From Flavobacterium hercynium (lineage in GTDB: Bacteria > Bacteroidota > Bacteroidia > Flavobacteriales > Flavobacteriaceae), in assembly GCF_002217285.1 (NCBI RefSeq), contig NZ_MUGW01000009.1:1-64000 (forward strand): a stretch of 64,000 nucleotides of DNA. Direction: 5' to 3'. Below, in pieces: positions 8,373 through 16,767 of this stretch. A program made the position numbers and the translations under genes. The first letter of the stretch is position 1. The number at the start of each line of letters is the position of its first letter. The notes beneath the pieces were generated by a model, which was not told where the DNA came from, did not search any database, and was given only the letters and a program-made list of their open reading frames with translations.

Positions 8373-8720
8373 TTATTCCTTATCTAAATCTTTTGCGGTT
8401 TTAAATCCTGCAAGTAATCCTACTCCCGACATTATAAAAATGATCGACGGATAAACTGCTCCATCATTTAATCCTGTGTATGTTGTAATTAATAAGGCAA
8501 GAAAAATCCCTACTCCGCTTCCTATTAATAAGAAGGCCAGATTCACAACAAATATTTTCCACGCCGGAACGCCTTTTTCACTTCCTTTTAAGAAGATACT
8601 GGCATCTATCCCCTTTTCTATAAGTGCTAAACGTTCTCTGTTTCTGGTAGAAAAAATCAGATAGACAATTCCGAAGATCATTAGAAAAAGACTAATTGGT
8701 ATTAAAATTTGTGGTCCCAT
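8373..8720 (-). CDS. Small membrane protein, DUF6249-like
   Basis: This 115-aa protein has three predicted membrane segments at about residues 5-24, 55-80 and 88-107. A cytosolic stretch RNRERLALIEKGIDASIF follows the first. The pattern matches the DUF6249 family as I recall it, found beside sigma-factor genes in Bacteroidota. No enzymatic motif is seen. Its promoter (8755-8781) has the same -35 and -10 words and the same 16-bp spacing as the promoter of the divergent sigma-factor gene. It is therefore likely a member of that sigma factor's regulon. Confidence 0.7.
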   Translation of the reverse strand: MGPQILIPISLFLMIFGIVYLIFSTRNRERLALIEKGIDASIFLKGSEKGVPAWKIFVVNLAFLLIGSGVGIFLALLITTYTGLNDGAVYPSIIFIMSGVGLLAGFKTAKDLDKE

Positions 8721-8754
8721 AATTTTGTTTTATTTAATTGATTGATACTTCATA

Positions 8755-8781
8755 GGACGAGACTTGTTTTGATTAGGTTAC
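8755..8781 (-). promoter_or_regulatory. ECF-type promoter of DUF6249-like gene
   Basis: On the minus strand GTAACC (8781-8776), 16 bases, CGTCC (8759-8755). AAC in the -35 and CGTC in the -10 are typical of ECF sigma promoters. A transcript would start near 8745, giving a leader of about 25 bases. It mirrors the promoter at 8903-8929. Confidence 0.65.
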
Positions 8782-8902
8782 AAGAAAATCTGTTTTTTTT
8801 CAATATTTTAATTTGAAACAATTTACATCTGTAAACAACTCCTCTAATATTACCTTTATAATGAGGCTTAAAAATAAAGTTTTTAAAAAATCTTAATTTC
8901 CT

Positions 8903-8929
8903 GTAACCTTATTATAAAAGTGATCGTCC
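8903..8929 (+). promoter_or_regulatory. ECF-type autoregulatory promoter of sigma-factor operon
   Basis: GTAACC (8903-8908), 16 bases, CGTCC (8925-8929), followed by TAT. Words and spacing are identical to the divergent promoter at 8755-8781. The expected start site is about 8935-8938, at the ATG itself, so the mRNA would have no leader. Confidence 0.65.
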
Positions 8930-8937
8930 TATATAAT

Positions 8938-9540
8938 ATGAGTACAATAAGTGATCAGGAATATATCGACAAAATTCTTCAAGGAGATACCAATGCGTTT
9001 GCCGTGTTGGTGAATCGTTATAAGGATATGATATTTACTTTATCTCTTAAAATGGTCAAAAACAGAGAAGAAGCTCAAGAGGTTGCACAGGATACTTTTG
9101 TAAAAGCTTACAGTTCTTTACGTCAGTTTAAAGGTGATTCTAAATTTTCGACCTGGATTTACAGAGTAGCTTACAACACTTGTTTAGATCGCATCAAAAA
9201 GAATAAGAAAGAAGATTTAAACATTTCCATAGATGAATTTTCATCTCATCACATTAAAACAATGAACAACGCTTTAAGTGCTTTAGAAGACAAAGAACGT
9301 AAACAAACAATTCAGAATTGCTTAAATTTATTGCCTAATGAAGAAAATTACTTACTGACTTTATTTTATTTTGAAGAGCAAAGCTTAGAAGAAATTGGAA
9401 AAATAATGAACATCACGTCTAATAATGTGAAAATAAAATTATTTAGAAGCCGACAGAAATTAGCCGTAATTTTGAAAAAGCAATTAGAACCGGAAGTACT
9501 TAGCTATTATAACAATAACAAGGCTTCAAAACAAATATGA
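8938..9540 (+). CDS. ECF-type RNA polymerase sigma factor
   Basis: Directs RNA polymerase to a small set of promoters. Region 2 lies at about residues 18-90 (YKDMIFTLSLKMVKNREEA, then DTFVKAYSSLRQF and FSTWIYRVAYNTCLDRIK). Region 4 is at about 125-185 (LPNEENYLLTLFYFEEQSL, then IGKIMNITSNNVKIKLFRSR). A GTG at 8920 gives six more residues, but it lies upstream of the expected transcript start, so ATG 8938 is preferred. It is followed after 3 bp by a small membrane protein, the usual place of an anti-sigma factor. Matching promoters upstream of this gene and of the divergent gene suggest that it activates both. Confidence 0.9.
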   Translation: MSTISDQEYIDKILQGDTNAFAVLVNRYKDMIFTLSLKMVKNREEAQEVAQDTFVKAYSSLRQFKGDSKFSTWIYRVAYNTCLDRIKKNKKEDLNISIDEFSSHHIKTMNNALSALEDKERKQTIQNCLNLLPNEENYLLTLFYFEEQSLEEIGKIMNITSNNVKIKLFRSRQKLAVILKKQLEPEVLSYYNNNKASKQI

Positions 9541-9543
9541 TTT

Positions 9544-9939
9544 ATGAAAGAGGATGATAAAAATATAGAAAATCTTATTGATAAAATGATGGCAGATCAG
9601 ACTTTAGAATCACCATCAATAGACTTTACCTCAAAAATAATGTCTCAGGTTCTTATTATAGAAACAAGCAAAGCAAAAGTATACAAACCGTTAATATCTA
9701 AATCGGCTTGGCTTGTTATTGGTTGTAGTTTAATTGGCTTGAGTATTTATACTCTTTTAGGAAATGATAATTTACCAAATTCCGAAATGACAAAATTATA
9801 CTCGGATAAAGCCACTGCCCTATTTTCAGGAATGCATTTTTCTAAAAATATACTATACTCGCTTTTGATTGTTCCGTTTATGCTCTTTATTCAGATTGGG
9901 GTTTTAAAAAACTACTTTGATAAGAAGTATGAGGTTTAG
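9544..9939 (+). CDS. Membrane partner of the sigma factor (possible anti-sigma)
   Basis: This 131-aa protein has an acidic N-terminal cytosolic part (about 1-50), a membrane segment at about 52-70 and a second at about 101-121. It begins 3 bp after the sigma-factor stop, so the two are translated together. A cytosolic N-terminus followed by a membrane span, encoded directly after an ECF gene, is the usual layout of an anti-sigma factor. No zinc-binding HxxxCxxC motif is present, so this is inferred from position only. The gene converges with the lipoprotein gene, 6 bp away. Confidence 0.55.
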   Translation: MKEDDKNIENLIDKMMADQTLESPSIDFTSKIMSQVLIIETSKAKVYKPLISKSAWLVIGCSLIGLSIYTLLGNDNLPNSEMTKLYSDKATALFSGMHFSKNILYSLLIVPFMLFIQIGVLKNYFDKKYEV

Positions 9940-9945
9940 TAATTT

Positions 9946-10521
9946 TTACTTAAAAACATCTTCCCTTTTTCGAATATAAGAATTTCCTAAATGACAATCA
10001 AGACTTAAATTATAACCATTTTTAAATAAAATATAACCTATTGTCAGATCTTCATTTTCTTTTATAACTAATCGATTAAGAACTAAACTTTCTTTTGTCA
10101 ATTGTCTAGAATACTTTTTAAAAAATTCATCAAATCCTATTAAATCTTTATATTCTTTTTCTATTTTTGAATTTAATCTAAAAGGTTCTAGATATCCAGA
10201 TTTTTTAAATAATCTTCTATCGAAAACAAATCCATCATTTAAAACCGCACTTAAAAACTCTTTGAAAGATTTAAACTTTTTAGAATAATGCTTTTTATAA
10301 AAGAAAAATAATTCATTACTGTTTGTCAAAAGAATTTCATCATTATCAAGATTAACATAAAGGTCGGAAAATGATATTGGCGGTGGCGGTAACATTATTC
10401 CATCTATAATTTTTCCTCTGTAAGCTAACTTTTCAATCATTTCCTCAGAGAAATTCGACTGTTTTCTTTCACAAGAAATCAGCAAAAAAACAGTCAATAT
10501 TAAAGTGAAAATTTTCTTCAT
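9946..10521 (-). CDS. Lipoprotein of unknown function
   Basis: The preferred start gives 191 aa beginning MKKIFTLILTVFLLISCERK, a classical lipoprotein signal with lipobox LISC and Cys17. An upstream in-frame ATG at 10545 adds eight residues that would spoil the usual signal shape, so it is not used. The mature part is charged and has no motif I recognise; FKSFKEFLSAVLNDGFVFD and GYILFKNGYNLSLDCH are noticeable patches. It should sit in the periplasm or outer membrane. It stands alone. Confidence 0.7.
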   Translation of the reverse strand: MKKIFTLILTVFLLISCERKQSNFSEEMIEKLAYRGKIIDGIMLPPPPISFSDLYVNLDNDEILLTNSNELFFFYKKHYSKKFKSFKEFLSAVLNDGFVFDRRLFKKSGYLEPFRLNSKIEKEYKDLIGFDEFFKKYSRQLTKESLVLNRLVIKENEDLTIGYILFKNGYNLSLDCHLGNSYIRKREDVFK

Positions 10522-10712
10522 AAACAGAATGTGTTGTTTAAGCAAAACTAATCAAAAACATAAAGTCTTTTTTCAAAAATAAATGTTGCGATTTAAATCA
10601 GAAAATCATATTTTAATCCCTTTACACGATCAAATTCAAAGCACTCATTTACAAGAGTTTTGCCCCTGAAAGCGTTATTGTTTTTTTATGAAAATTTTGA
10701 GAACCTAAACCG

Positions 10713-10743
10713 TTGCAATATTGTAACTTATGAAGTATCTTTG
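10713..10743 (+). promoter_or_regulatory. Promoter of PfkB-family kinase gene
   Basis: TTG (10713-10715), 20 bases, TATCTTTG (10736-10743), a good fit to the Bacteroidota consensus. The ATG is at 10767. Nothing else is seen in the 220-bp gap upstream. Confidence 0.7.
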
Positions 10744-10766
10744 CACCCTAATTCGAAATTCATAAA

Positions 10767-11690
10767 ATGAATAAATTATTGATTGTTGGAACGGTTGCTT
10801 TCGATGCTATCGAAACTCCTTTCGGAAAAACAGATAAAATTTTAGGTGGAGCTGCAACTTACATTGGTTTATCAGCATCATTTTTTAACTTACAATCGGC
10901 CATTGTTTCTGTAGTTGGCGACGATTTTCCTCAAGAACATTTAGATCTTTTAACTTCAAAAAATATTGATATCTCTGGTATCGAAATTGTAAAAGGTGGT
11001 AAAACCTTTTTCTGGAGCGGTTTATACCACAACGATCTAAATTCAAGAGACACTTTGGTTACTGAGTTAAACGTTTTGGCTGATTTTCAACCAAAAGTTC
11101 CTCAAAACTTCAAAGACGCTGATATTGTAATGCTAGGAAACTTACATCCTTTGGTTCAAAGCAGTGTTTTAGACCAAATGGAGAAAAAACCAAAATTAGT
11201 AGTTTTAGACACTATGAACTTTTGGATGGACTGCGCTTTACCGGAATTACTTGACGTAATTAAACGTGTAGACGTTATTACAATCAATGATGAAGAAGCA
11301 AGACAACTTTCAGGAGAATATTCTCTTGTAAAAGCTGCTGCCAAAATTCAGGAATTGGGACCAAAATATGTGGTGATCAAAAAAGGAGAACACGGAGCGC
11401 TTTTATTCCACAACAGAGAAGTGTTTTTTGCACCAGCTTTACCATTAGAAGATGTTTTTGATCCAACAGGAGCCGGAGACACTTTTGCAGGTGGTTTTTC
11501 AGGATACATTACTCAAAGCGAAAACATTTCGTTTTCTAATATGAGAAATGCTATTATTTACGGTTCTAATTTAGCTTCTTTCTGCGTCGAGAAATTTGGA
11601 ACAGAAAGGATGGAAACGTTAAGCAAAGCTGAAGTTGCAATTCGATTACAGCAATTTAAGTCGTTAACTCAATTTGACATAGAAATATAA
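10767..11690 (+). CDS. PfkB-family sugar/nucleoside kinase
   Basis: This 307-aa protein belongs to the ribokinase (PfkB) fold. The second PfkB signature DPTGAGDTFAGG holds the catalytic Asp and anion hole at about residues 230-241. GGAATYIGLSASFF near residue 28 is the substrate-side glycine motif. The exact substrate cannot be fixed; the next gene downstream is a PRPP amidotransferase homologue, so a nucleoside or ribose substrate is plausible. The gene has its own promoter and terminator and is therefore probably a separate unit. Confidence 0.88.
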   Translation: MNKLLIVGTVAFDAIETPFGKTDKILGGAATYIGLSASFFNLQSAIVSVVGDDFPQEHLDLLTSKNIDISGIEIVKGGKTFFWSGLYHNDLNSRDTLVTELNVLADFQPKVPQNFKDADIVMLGNLHPLVQSSVLDQMEKKPKLVVLDTMNFWMDCALPELLDVIKRVDVITINDEEARQLSGEYSLVKAAAKIQELGPKYVVIKKGEHGALLFHNREVFFAPALPLEDVFDPTGAGDTFAGGFSGYITQSENISFSNMRNAIIYGSNLASFCVEKFGTERMETLSKAEVAIRLQQFKSLTQFDIEI

Positions 11691-11696
11691 TGCTCT

Positions 11697-11727
11697 AAAG
11701 CCTCGGATAAAAACGGGGCTTTTTTAT
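11697..11727 (+). terminator. Terminator after PfkB-family kinase gene
   Basis: AAAGCCTCG and CGGGGCTTT form the stem, with a loop of about eight bases, followed by TTTTATT. It begins 6 bp past the kinase stop. Confidence 0.8.
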
Positions 11728-11771
11728 TACGTTAATACACACAACTTACAACAACACAAATAACAAATACA

Positions 11772-13670
11772 ATGAGCGACGCGTTAAAACACGAATGTGG
11801 TATAGCCTTAGTTAGACTTCTTAAACCGCTTGAATATTATAAAGAGAAATACGGAACTGCTTTTTACGGGATACAAAAAATGTATCTAATGATGGAAAAG
11901 CAGCACAACCGTGGTCAGGATGGTGCCGGTTTTGCAAGCATCAAACTTGATGTAGAACCTGGACAACGCTACATTAGCCGTGTTCGATCTAACCACGCAC
12001 AACCTATACAAGATGTTTTTGCCCAAATCAACGATCGTATTAACGAAGAAATGAGTGCACATCCTGAATATGCCAATGATGTTAATTTACAAAAAGAAAA
12101 GATTCCTTATGTAGGAGAACTTTTTTTAGGTCACGTTCGTTACGGAACTTTCGGAAAAAACAGCATCGAAAGTGTTCACCCATTTTTACGTCAGAGTAAC
12201 TGGATGCACCGTAATTTAATTTTGGCTGGTAACTTTAACATGACAAATGTTAAAGAACTTTTTGAAAACTTAGTAGAGCTTGGACAACATCCTAAAGAAA
12301 TGGCCGACACTGTAACGGTGATGGAAAAAATTGGTCACTTCCTGGACAAAGAAGTAATGCAATTGTACCAAGACTGCAAAGCAGAAGGGTATTCTAAAAG
12401 AGAAGCTTCGCCAGTAATTGCAGATCGTTTGGATATTGCAAAAATATTAGCGCGTTCTGCTAAAAATCTTGATGGTGGTTATGCTATGGCGGGATTACTA
12501 GGTCATGGTGATGCTTTCGTTTTTAGAGATCCTGCGGGAATTCGTCCTGCTTATTTTTATCAGGATGATGAAGTAGTTGTTGTTGCTTCTGAAAGACCTG
12601 TTATTCAAACTGTATTTAATGTTCCGTTCGAAAAAGTTCAGGAAATCGATCCGGGTAATGCTTTAATCATCAAGAAAAACGGAAAAGTATCTATGAACCA
12701 GATTCTGGAACCAACCGTTAAAAAAGCATGTTCTTTTGAAAGAATCTATTTCTCAAGAGGAAGTGATGCTGAAATTTATCAGGAACGTAAAAATTTAGGA
12801 AAACTAATTTTACCTGCTGTTCTTGACTCTATTGACAGCGATACAGACAATACTGTTTTTTCTTATATTCCAAATACAGCCGAAACATCATTTTATGGTT
12901 TAGTTGAAGCTGCTCAGGATTTCTTAAATCAAAGAAAAAACAATTACATATTAGCGAATCGAAATACACTTACAGCCGAAACTTTACAAGAATTATTAGC
13001 TGTAAAAATTCGTACTGAAAAAGTAGCCATTAAGGATGCTAAATTAAGAACGTTTATTACAGAAGACAGCAGCCGTGATGATTTAGTGGCTCACGTGTAT
13101 GATGTAACGTATGGCGTTATTAAACCAACAGACAACCTTGTTATTATCGACGACAGTATTGTTCGTGGTACTACGCTAAAAATGAGTATCATTAAGATGA
13201 TGGATCGTTTAAATCCAAAACGTATTGTAATCGTTTCATCGGCACCACAAATTCGTTATCCTGATTGTTACGGAATCGATATGGCAAAGCTTGAAGGTCT
13301 TGTGGCTTTTAGAGCTGCTTTAGCTTTATTAAAAGAAAAAAACCTATACCATATAGTAGATGAAGTTTATACGAAGTGTAAAGCACAGGAAAACTATGCA
13401 GACACTGAAGTAGTAAATTATGTAACGGCTATTTACGATCAATTTACGCCTGAGGAAATTTCAGACAAAATTGCTGAGATGTTAAGCTCTCCGGAAATCA
13501 ATGCCGAAGTAAAGATTATCTTTCAAAAAGTAGAAGATTTACATATTGCTTGTCCTAAAAATTTAGGCGACTGGTACTTTACCGGAGATTATCCAACTCC
13601 AGGTGGAAACCGTGTTGTTAACAGAGCATTCATGAATTTTTACGAAGGAAAAGATGCACGAGCTTATTAA
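11772..13670 (+). CDS. purF: Amidophosphoribosyltransferase (PurF family, long form)
   Basis: Uses glutamine and PRPP to make phosphoribosylamine, the first step of purine synthesis. At 632 aa it is longer than the usual 470-510 aa; I recall long versions in Bacteroidota. The nucleophile Cys9 in HECGIALV implies removal of an eight-residue propeptide. NRGQDGAGFA and GHVRYGT follow in the glutamine amidotransferase domain, and the PRPP loop VIIDDSIVRGTT is at about 457-468. CX-type cysteines for an Fe-S cluster are not obvious. Another PurF could exist elsewhere in the genome, so this copy may be a variant paralogue. Confidence 0.85.
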   Translation: MSDALKHECGIALVRLLKPLEYYKEKYGTAFYGIQKMYLMMEKQHNRGQDGAGFASIKLDVEPGQRYISRVRSNHAQPIQDVFAQINDRINEEMSAHPEYANDVNLQKEKIPYVGELFLGHVRYGTFGKNSIESVHPFLRQSNWMHRNLILAGNFNMTNVKELFENLVELGQHPKEMADTVTVMEKIGHFLDKEVMQLYQDCKAEGYSKREASPVIADRLDIAKILARSAKNLDGGYAMAGLLGHGDAFVFRDPAGIRPAYFYQDDEVVVVASERPVIQTVFNVPFEKVQEIDPGNALIIKKNGKVSMNQILEPTVKKACSFERIYFSRGSDAEIYQERKNLGKLILPAVLDSIDSDTDNTVFSYIPNTAETSFYGLVEAAQDFLNQRKNNYILANRNTLTAETLQELLAVKIRTEKVAIKDAKLRTFITEDSSRDDLVAHVYDVTYGVIKPTDNLVIIDDSIVRGTTLKMSIIKMMDRLNPKRIVIVSSAPQIRYPDCYGIDMAKLEGLVAFRAALALLKEKNLYHIVDEVYTKCKAQENYADTEVVNYVTAIYDQFTPEEISDKIAEMLSSPEINAEVKIIFQKVEDLHIACPKNLGDWYFTGDYPTPGGNRVVNRAFMNFYEGKDARAY

Positions 13671-13750
13671 AAAATTGCCAATAAAAGGTTAATTTGTGCA
13701 TTTCATCGGTTTTTTTTGCCGTTCGTCTTATATGTTTGGGAAAATGAACA

Positions 13751-13852
13751 AGCTACAATACATTTACTAAACCATAACATTAGTAGGTTAAGTTTATGGT
13801 AGATTTGGGGCAAAAAGGGTGGAAGAAATTCCACCTTTTTTATTGGAATAAA
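13751..13852 (+). repeat. Terminator-ended repeat, copy 1 (candidate small RNA)
   Basis: This copy is nearly identical to 13926-14027, with an exact 175-bp offset. The 3' part from ACTAAACCATAACATTAG to the terminator has only a few differences over about 85 bp. It contains ACCATAA/TTATGGT pairing and ends in the perfect hairpin GGTGGAA-GAAA-TTCCACC plus TTTTTT (13812-13842). TATGTTTG at 13731-13738 is a possible -7 element, which would give an RNA of roughly 100 nt. No open frame of note. It lies between the purF-like gene and sod. Confidence 0.5.
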
Positions 13853-13925
13853 GTGAAAAATAGAGATTTACTACTTTTAATCGATTTTTTTTACACTTCA
13901 TCTAAAATATTTGTGGAAATAATAT

Positions 13926-14027
13926 AGCTGTCATATATTTACTAAACCATAACATTAGTAGGTTAAGTATATGGTAGATTTGGGGCAAAAAGGGTGGAAG
14001 AAATTCCACCTTTTTTATTGGAGTAAA
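13926..14027 (+). repeat. Terminator-ended repeat, copy 2 (candidate small RNA)
   Basis: Second copy of the element at 13751-13852. The terminator hairpin is at 13987-14017. The upstream 20-45 bp also align with copy 1 but are more diverged (AAAATATTTG in place of TATATGTTTG), as would be expected if a whole transcription unit had been duplicated. A conserved inner word TAGATTTGGGGCAAAAAGGG is identical in both. Confidence 0.5.
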
Positions 14028-14187
14028 CTTTCGCTGCTTTCTAAATCATTCTCGTTTTTATTCAAAACACAAGTTAAAAATCTTACGTTTAACAAAAAGC
14101 ACTAAATTTTCAGATATTTCTTATTGGTTATTCTAAAATGGCATAAATAAAATAATACAGAAGCAAATAGAAAAAGAACTAAAATAA

Positions 14188-14223
14188 AAAAACCGATTAA
14201 TTCAAAAGAACTAATCGGTTTTA
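14188..14223 (-). terminator. Terminator after sod
   Basis: AAAACCGATTA and TAATCGGTTTT form a perfect 11-bp stem with a loop of about 12 bases. On the minus strand it is followed by T-rich DNA. It lies 19 bp beyond the sod stop. Confidence 0.85.
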
Positions 14224-14241
14224 ATTTTATAAAAGAGAAGA

Positions 14242-14853
14242 CTATTTGTCTAAAGCAAATCTTCTTGCTACTTCTGTCCAGTTAATTACACTAAAGAAAG
14301 CTTCAATATAATCTGGTCTTCTGTTTTGGTAGTTTAAGTAATAAGCGTGCTCCCAAACATCCATTCCTAAGATTGGAGTTCCACCGTTACCAGCAACGTC
14401 CGGCATTAATGGATTGTCTTGATTTGGAGTACCTACAACTTCTAATTTTCCTCCTTTTTGAACTGTTAACCAAGCCCATCCTGAACCAAATTGAGTTGCA
14501 CCCGCTTTAGCAAATTTTGCTTTAAATTCTTCAAACGTTCCAAAAGAAGCTTCGATAGCAGCTAATAAATCACCTGTTGGTAATCCGCCACCGTTTGGAG
14601 CCATTACAGTCCAGAATAAATTGTGGTTGTAAAAACCTCCACCATTATTACGTACTGCTGCGTTTGATTTATCTAAGTTAATTAAGATGTTTTCGATTGT
14701 TTTTCCTTCTAAATCTGTTCCTGCAATAGCTGCATTAAGATTTGTTGTGTACGCATTATGATGTTTCGAATGGTGAATTTCCATTGTACGTGCATCAATA
14801 TGTGGTTCTAATGCGTCATATGCATAAGGTAATTGTGGTAATTCAAAAGCCAT
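14242..14853 (-). CDS. sodA: Superoxide dismutase (Mn/Fe family, Mn-like)
   Basis: Converts superoxide to peroxide and oxygen. The 203-aa protein has metal ligands His27, His77 (FYNHNLFW), Asp165 and His169 ([11 protein letters not shown]). NNGGGFYNH and NQDNPLM, with the outer-sphere Gln in the second half, are features of Mn enzymes rather than Fe enzymes, though cambialistic forms exist. No signal peptide, so it is cytosolic. It is a single-gene unit with its own terminator. A minus-strand TAAATTTG about 40 bp upstream of the ATG may be the -7 element. Confidence 0.95.
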   Translation of the reverse strand: MAFELPQLPYAYDALEPHIDARTMEIHHSKHHNAYTTNLNAAIAGTDLEGKTIENILINLDKSNAAVRNNGGGFYNHNLFWTVMAPNGGGLPTGDLLAAIEASFGTFEEFKAKFAKAGATQFGSGWAWLTVQKGGKLEVVGTPNQDNPLMPDVAGNGGTPILGMDVWEHAYYLNYQNRRPDYIEAFFSVINWTEVARRFALDK

Positions 14854-14992
14854 GATATTTATGATTTTATGATTTATACTAATTTATTCCAAATTTAGAC
14901 ATTTAACTTTGGAATCGGAAATACTATTTCGTTATAATTAGATTTAATTAATTGATGATTCGCTTTTTTATGAGCTAAATACCTATAAATCT

Positions 14993-15619
14993 TTATTTTC
15001 CGTTAAAAGCGGTCATTGTATTTTCTAAACCTGCAGTTCCAAAAGATTTAATAATTTCTGCTGAAATTTCTAAACGTTCCGGCAATTTTGTTTTTTCTTC
15101 ATCGCTCCAATCTCCTAAAACATAATCTATTTGTTGTCCTTTTTTGAATTGGTCGCTGATACCGAATCTAAAACGTGTGTATTGTTGTGTGTTCAACACC
15201 AAGTTGATGTTTTTTAATCCGTTATGTCCGCCATCACTTCCTTTTGGCTTAATGCGGATTGTTCCAAAAGACAGGTTTAAATCATCTGTAATGACCAAAA
15301 TATTCTCTAATGGTATATTTTCTTTGTCCATCCAGTATTTTACCGCCTTGCCGCTTAAATTCATGTAGGTGTTTGGCTTAAGCAGAAAAAAGGTTCTTCC
15401 TTTTAATTTATATTCCGCTAAAGCACCCAATTTTACGGTTTCGAACGAAAGGCTTTCACTTTTTGCTAAAAAATCCAGGACTTTAAAGCCTATGTTGTGT
15501 CGTGTATTTACGTATTCGGCACCAATGTTACCAAGTCCTACGATTAAATATTTCTTCATGTTGTCTACGTTCTCTTCTTTTTGTGTTGATGAAAACAGTT
15601 TTGTTATCCATTTTATCAT
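14993..15619 (-). CDS. pth: Peptidyl-tRNA hydrolase
   Basis: Frees tRNA from stalled peptidyl-tRNA. The catalytic pattern is complete: GLGNIGAEYVNTRHNIGF (with Asn and the catalytic His), NTYMNLSGKAV, and DDLNLSFGTIRIKPKGSDGG followed by HNGL. The 208-aa length includes about 20 residues before MKKYLIVGLGN. I recall the same extension in other Flavobacterium entries, so the long start is kept, but Met21 is a reasonable alternative that gives a normal 188-aa enzyme. It lies downstream of rplY on the same strand but behind two hairpins, so it is probably expressed separately. Confidence 0.93.
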   Translation of the reverse strand: MIKWITKLFSSTQKEENVDNMKKYLIVGLGNIGAEYVNTRHNIGFKVLDFLAKSESLSFETVKLGALAEYKLKGRTFFLLKPNTYMNLSGKAVKYWMDKENIPLENILVITDDLNLSFGTIRIKPKGSDGGHNGLKNINLVLNTQQYTRFRFGISDQFKKGQQIDYVLGDWSDEEKTKLPERLEISAEIIKSFGTAGLENTMTAFNGK

Positions 15620-15740
15620 AGAGCAAAAATAAGGTTAATTTGGTAATTAGAAAATGTGTCAATTAGATAATTTGAATTGTGTAAGGATTTAAATTGATAT
15701 TTGTTTTTAATTCGGAATTGAAAAAACGATGCCGTAAAAA

Positions 15741-15760
15741 AGACGCACAGCAGTGCGTCT
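15741..15760 (-). terminator. AGACGCAC/GTGCGTCT hairpin
   Basis: A perfect 8-bp stem with a four-base loop, followed on the minus strand by TTTTTTACGG. It may be a second terminator behind rplY. The word gacgcac...gtgcgtctctac also resembles a hairpin repeated in many genomes. Confidence 0.5.
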
Positions 15761-15811
15761 CTACGTCACCACTCTATACCTCTGAACCTTAAAAAAAGTA
15801 TAGACCAAAAA

Positions 15812-15839
15812 AAAGCACCAGTTTTGCAACTGATGCTTT
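15812..15839 (-). terminator. Terminator after rplY
   Basis: AAAGCACCAGTT and AACTGATGCTTT pair around a four-base loop with one mismatch, with a T-run following on the minus strand. It starts about 20 bp after the rplY stop. Confidence 0.85.
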
Positions 15840-15859
15840 GATATTTGATTTGAAAAAAA

Positions 15860-16471
15860 TTATTTTTTCTTTCCTTTTGCAGGAGCTTTTGCAGCTTTTG
15901 CAGCTTCTTGAGCAGCTTTCATAGCAGCACGAGAAATTCTTACCTGAGCAACAACAGTGTTGTCTGGGTGAATAATTTTGTAGTCTGGAGATCCAACTTT
16001 AGTAACGTATAATTTGTTACCCATTTCAAGTGGAGTGATGTCAGCTTCAACAAAATCAGGAAGATTTTTAGGTAAAGCTTTAACTTTTAATTTACGAGTG
16101 TTTAAACGTAAAACACCTCCAGCAAGAACACCTTTTGATGTACCAACAACTTTTACAGGAACTTCCATTGTGATTTCTTTGTCATCAAACAATTGAAAGA
16201 AGTCAATGTGTAAAATTTTGTCAGATACTGGGTGAACCTGAATGTCTTGCAAAATTGCATTAAATGATTTTCCTTTTCCAAGCTCAATCACAACTGTGTG
16301 TGCATTTGGAGTGTAAACCAAGTTTTTGAACGCTGCAGCGTCTGCTGAGAAGTGTACTGCTTGATTTCCTCCGTATAACACGCAAGGAACCGCTCCAGCA
16401 TTACGTAAGGCTTTAGTTGACACTTTGCCCACGCTTTCTCTTTCTGATCCTTTAATTGTAATCGATTTCAT
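15860..16471 (-). CDS. rplY: 50S ribosomal protein L25 / Ctc family
   Basis: Binds 5S rRNA in the large ribosomal subunit. The 203-aa product is the long, two-domain Ctc form. The N-terminal L25 domain (about 1-90) contains [20 protein letters not shown] and [20 protein letters not shown]. The TL5-like C-terminal domain (about 95-185) includes [18 protein letters not shown]. It ends in a low-complexity Ala/Lys tail that should be flexible and basic. It follows prs in the same direction after a repeat-filled gap of about 300 bp; this prs-rplY-pth order is common in bacteria. Confidence 0.95.
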   Translation of the reverse strand: MKSITIKGSERESVGKVSTKALRNAGAVPCVLYGGNQAVHFSADAAAFKNLVYTPNAHTVVIELGKGKSFNAILQDIQVHPVSDKILHIDFFQLFDDKEITMEVPVKVVGTSKGVLAGGVLRLNTRKLKVKALPKNLPDFVEADITPLEMGNKLYVTKVGSPDYKIIHPDNTVVAQVRISRAAMKAAQEAAKAAKAPAKGKKK

Positions 16472-16506
16472 TGTAAAAAAATATAGTTATTAATAAATAT
16501 TTATTG

Positions 16507-16763
16507 CTATAAGCTTTAGGCACTAGGCTTTAGGCTTTTTCTAAATGCTGTAAGCTTTAAGCAATATGCTTTAGGCTTTTACATCATAATTTGCTTTAAG
16601 CAATAGGCTTTAAGCTTTTTTAGAATGAGAATAGAGCTTACGGCTTATAGCCTAAAGCTTACTGCTTCTACATTATTTGCTATTAGCTTTAAGCACTAGG
16701 CTTTAGGCTTTTGTAATGAATTTTAGGGAATTGCTTAAAGCTTACAGCCTAAAGCATATTGCC
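16507..16763. repeat. Intergenic array of gctttaggc/gcctaaagc words
   Basis: Nearly the whole gap between prs and rplY is made of variants of GCTTTAGGC, GCTTTAAGC, AGCAATAGGC and the complements GCCTAAAGC and GCTTACAGCC. More than ten copies can be counted, on both strands. Opposed copies could fold into many alternative hairpins. No coding frame is evident. Confidence 0.75.
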
Positions 16764-16767
16764 AAAA

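Noticed and set aside
16507..16763. CRISPR array
   Set aside because: The repeated words are degenerate, occur on both strands and have no unique spacers of constant length.
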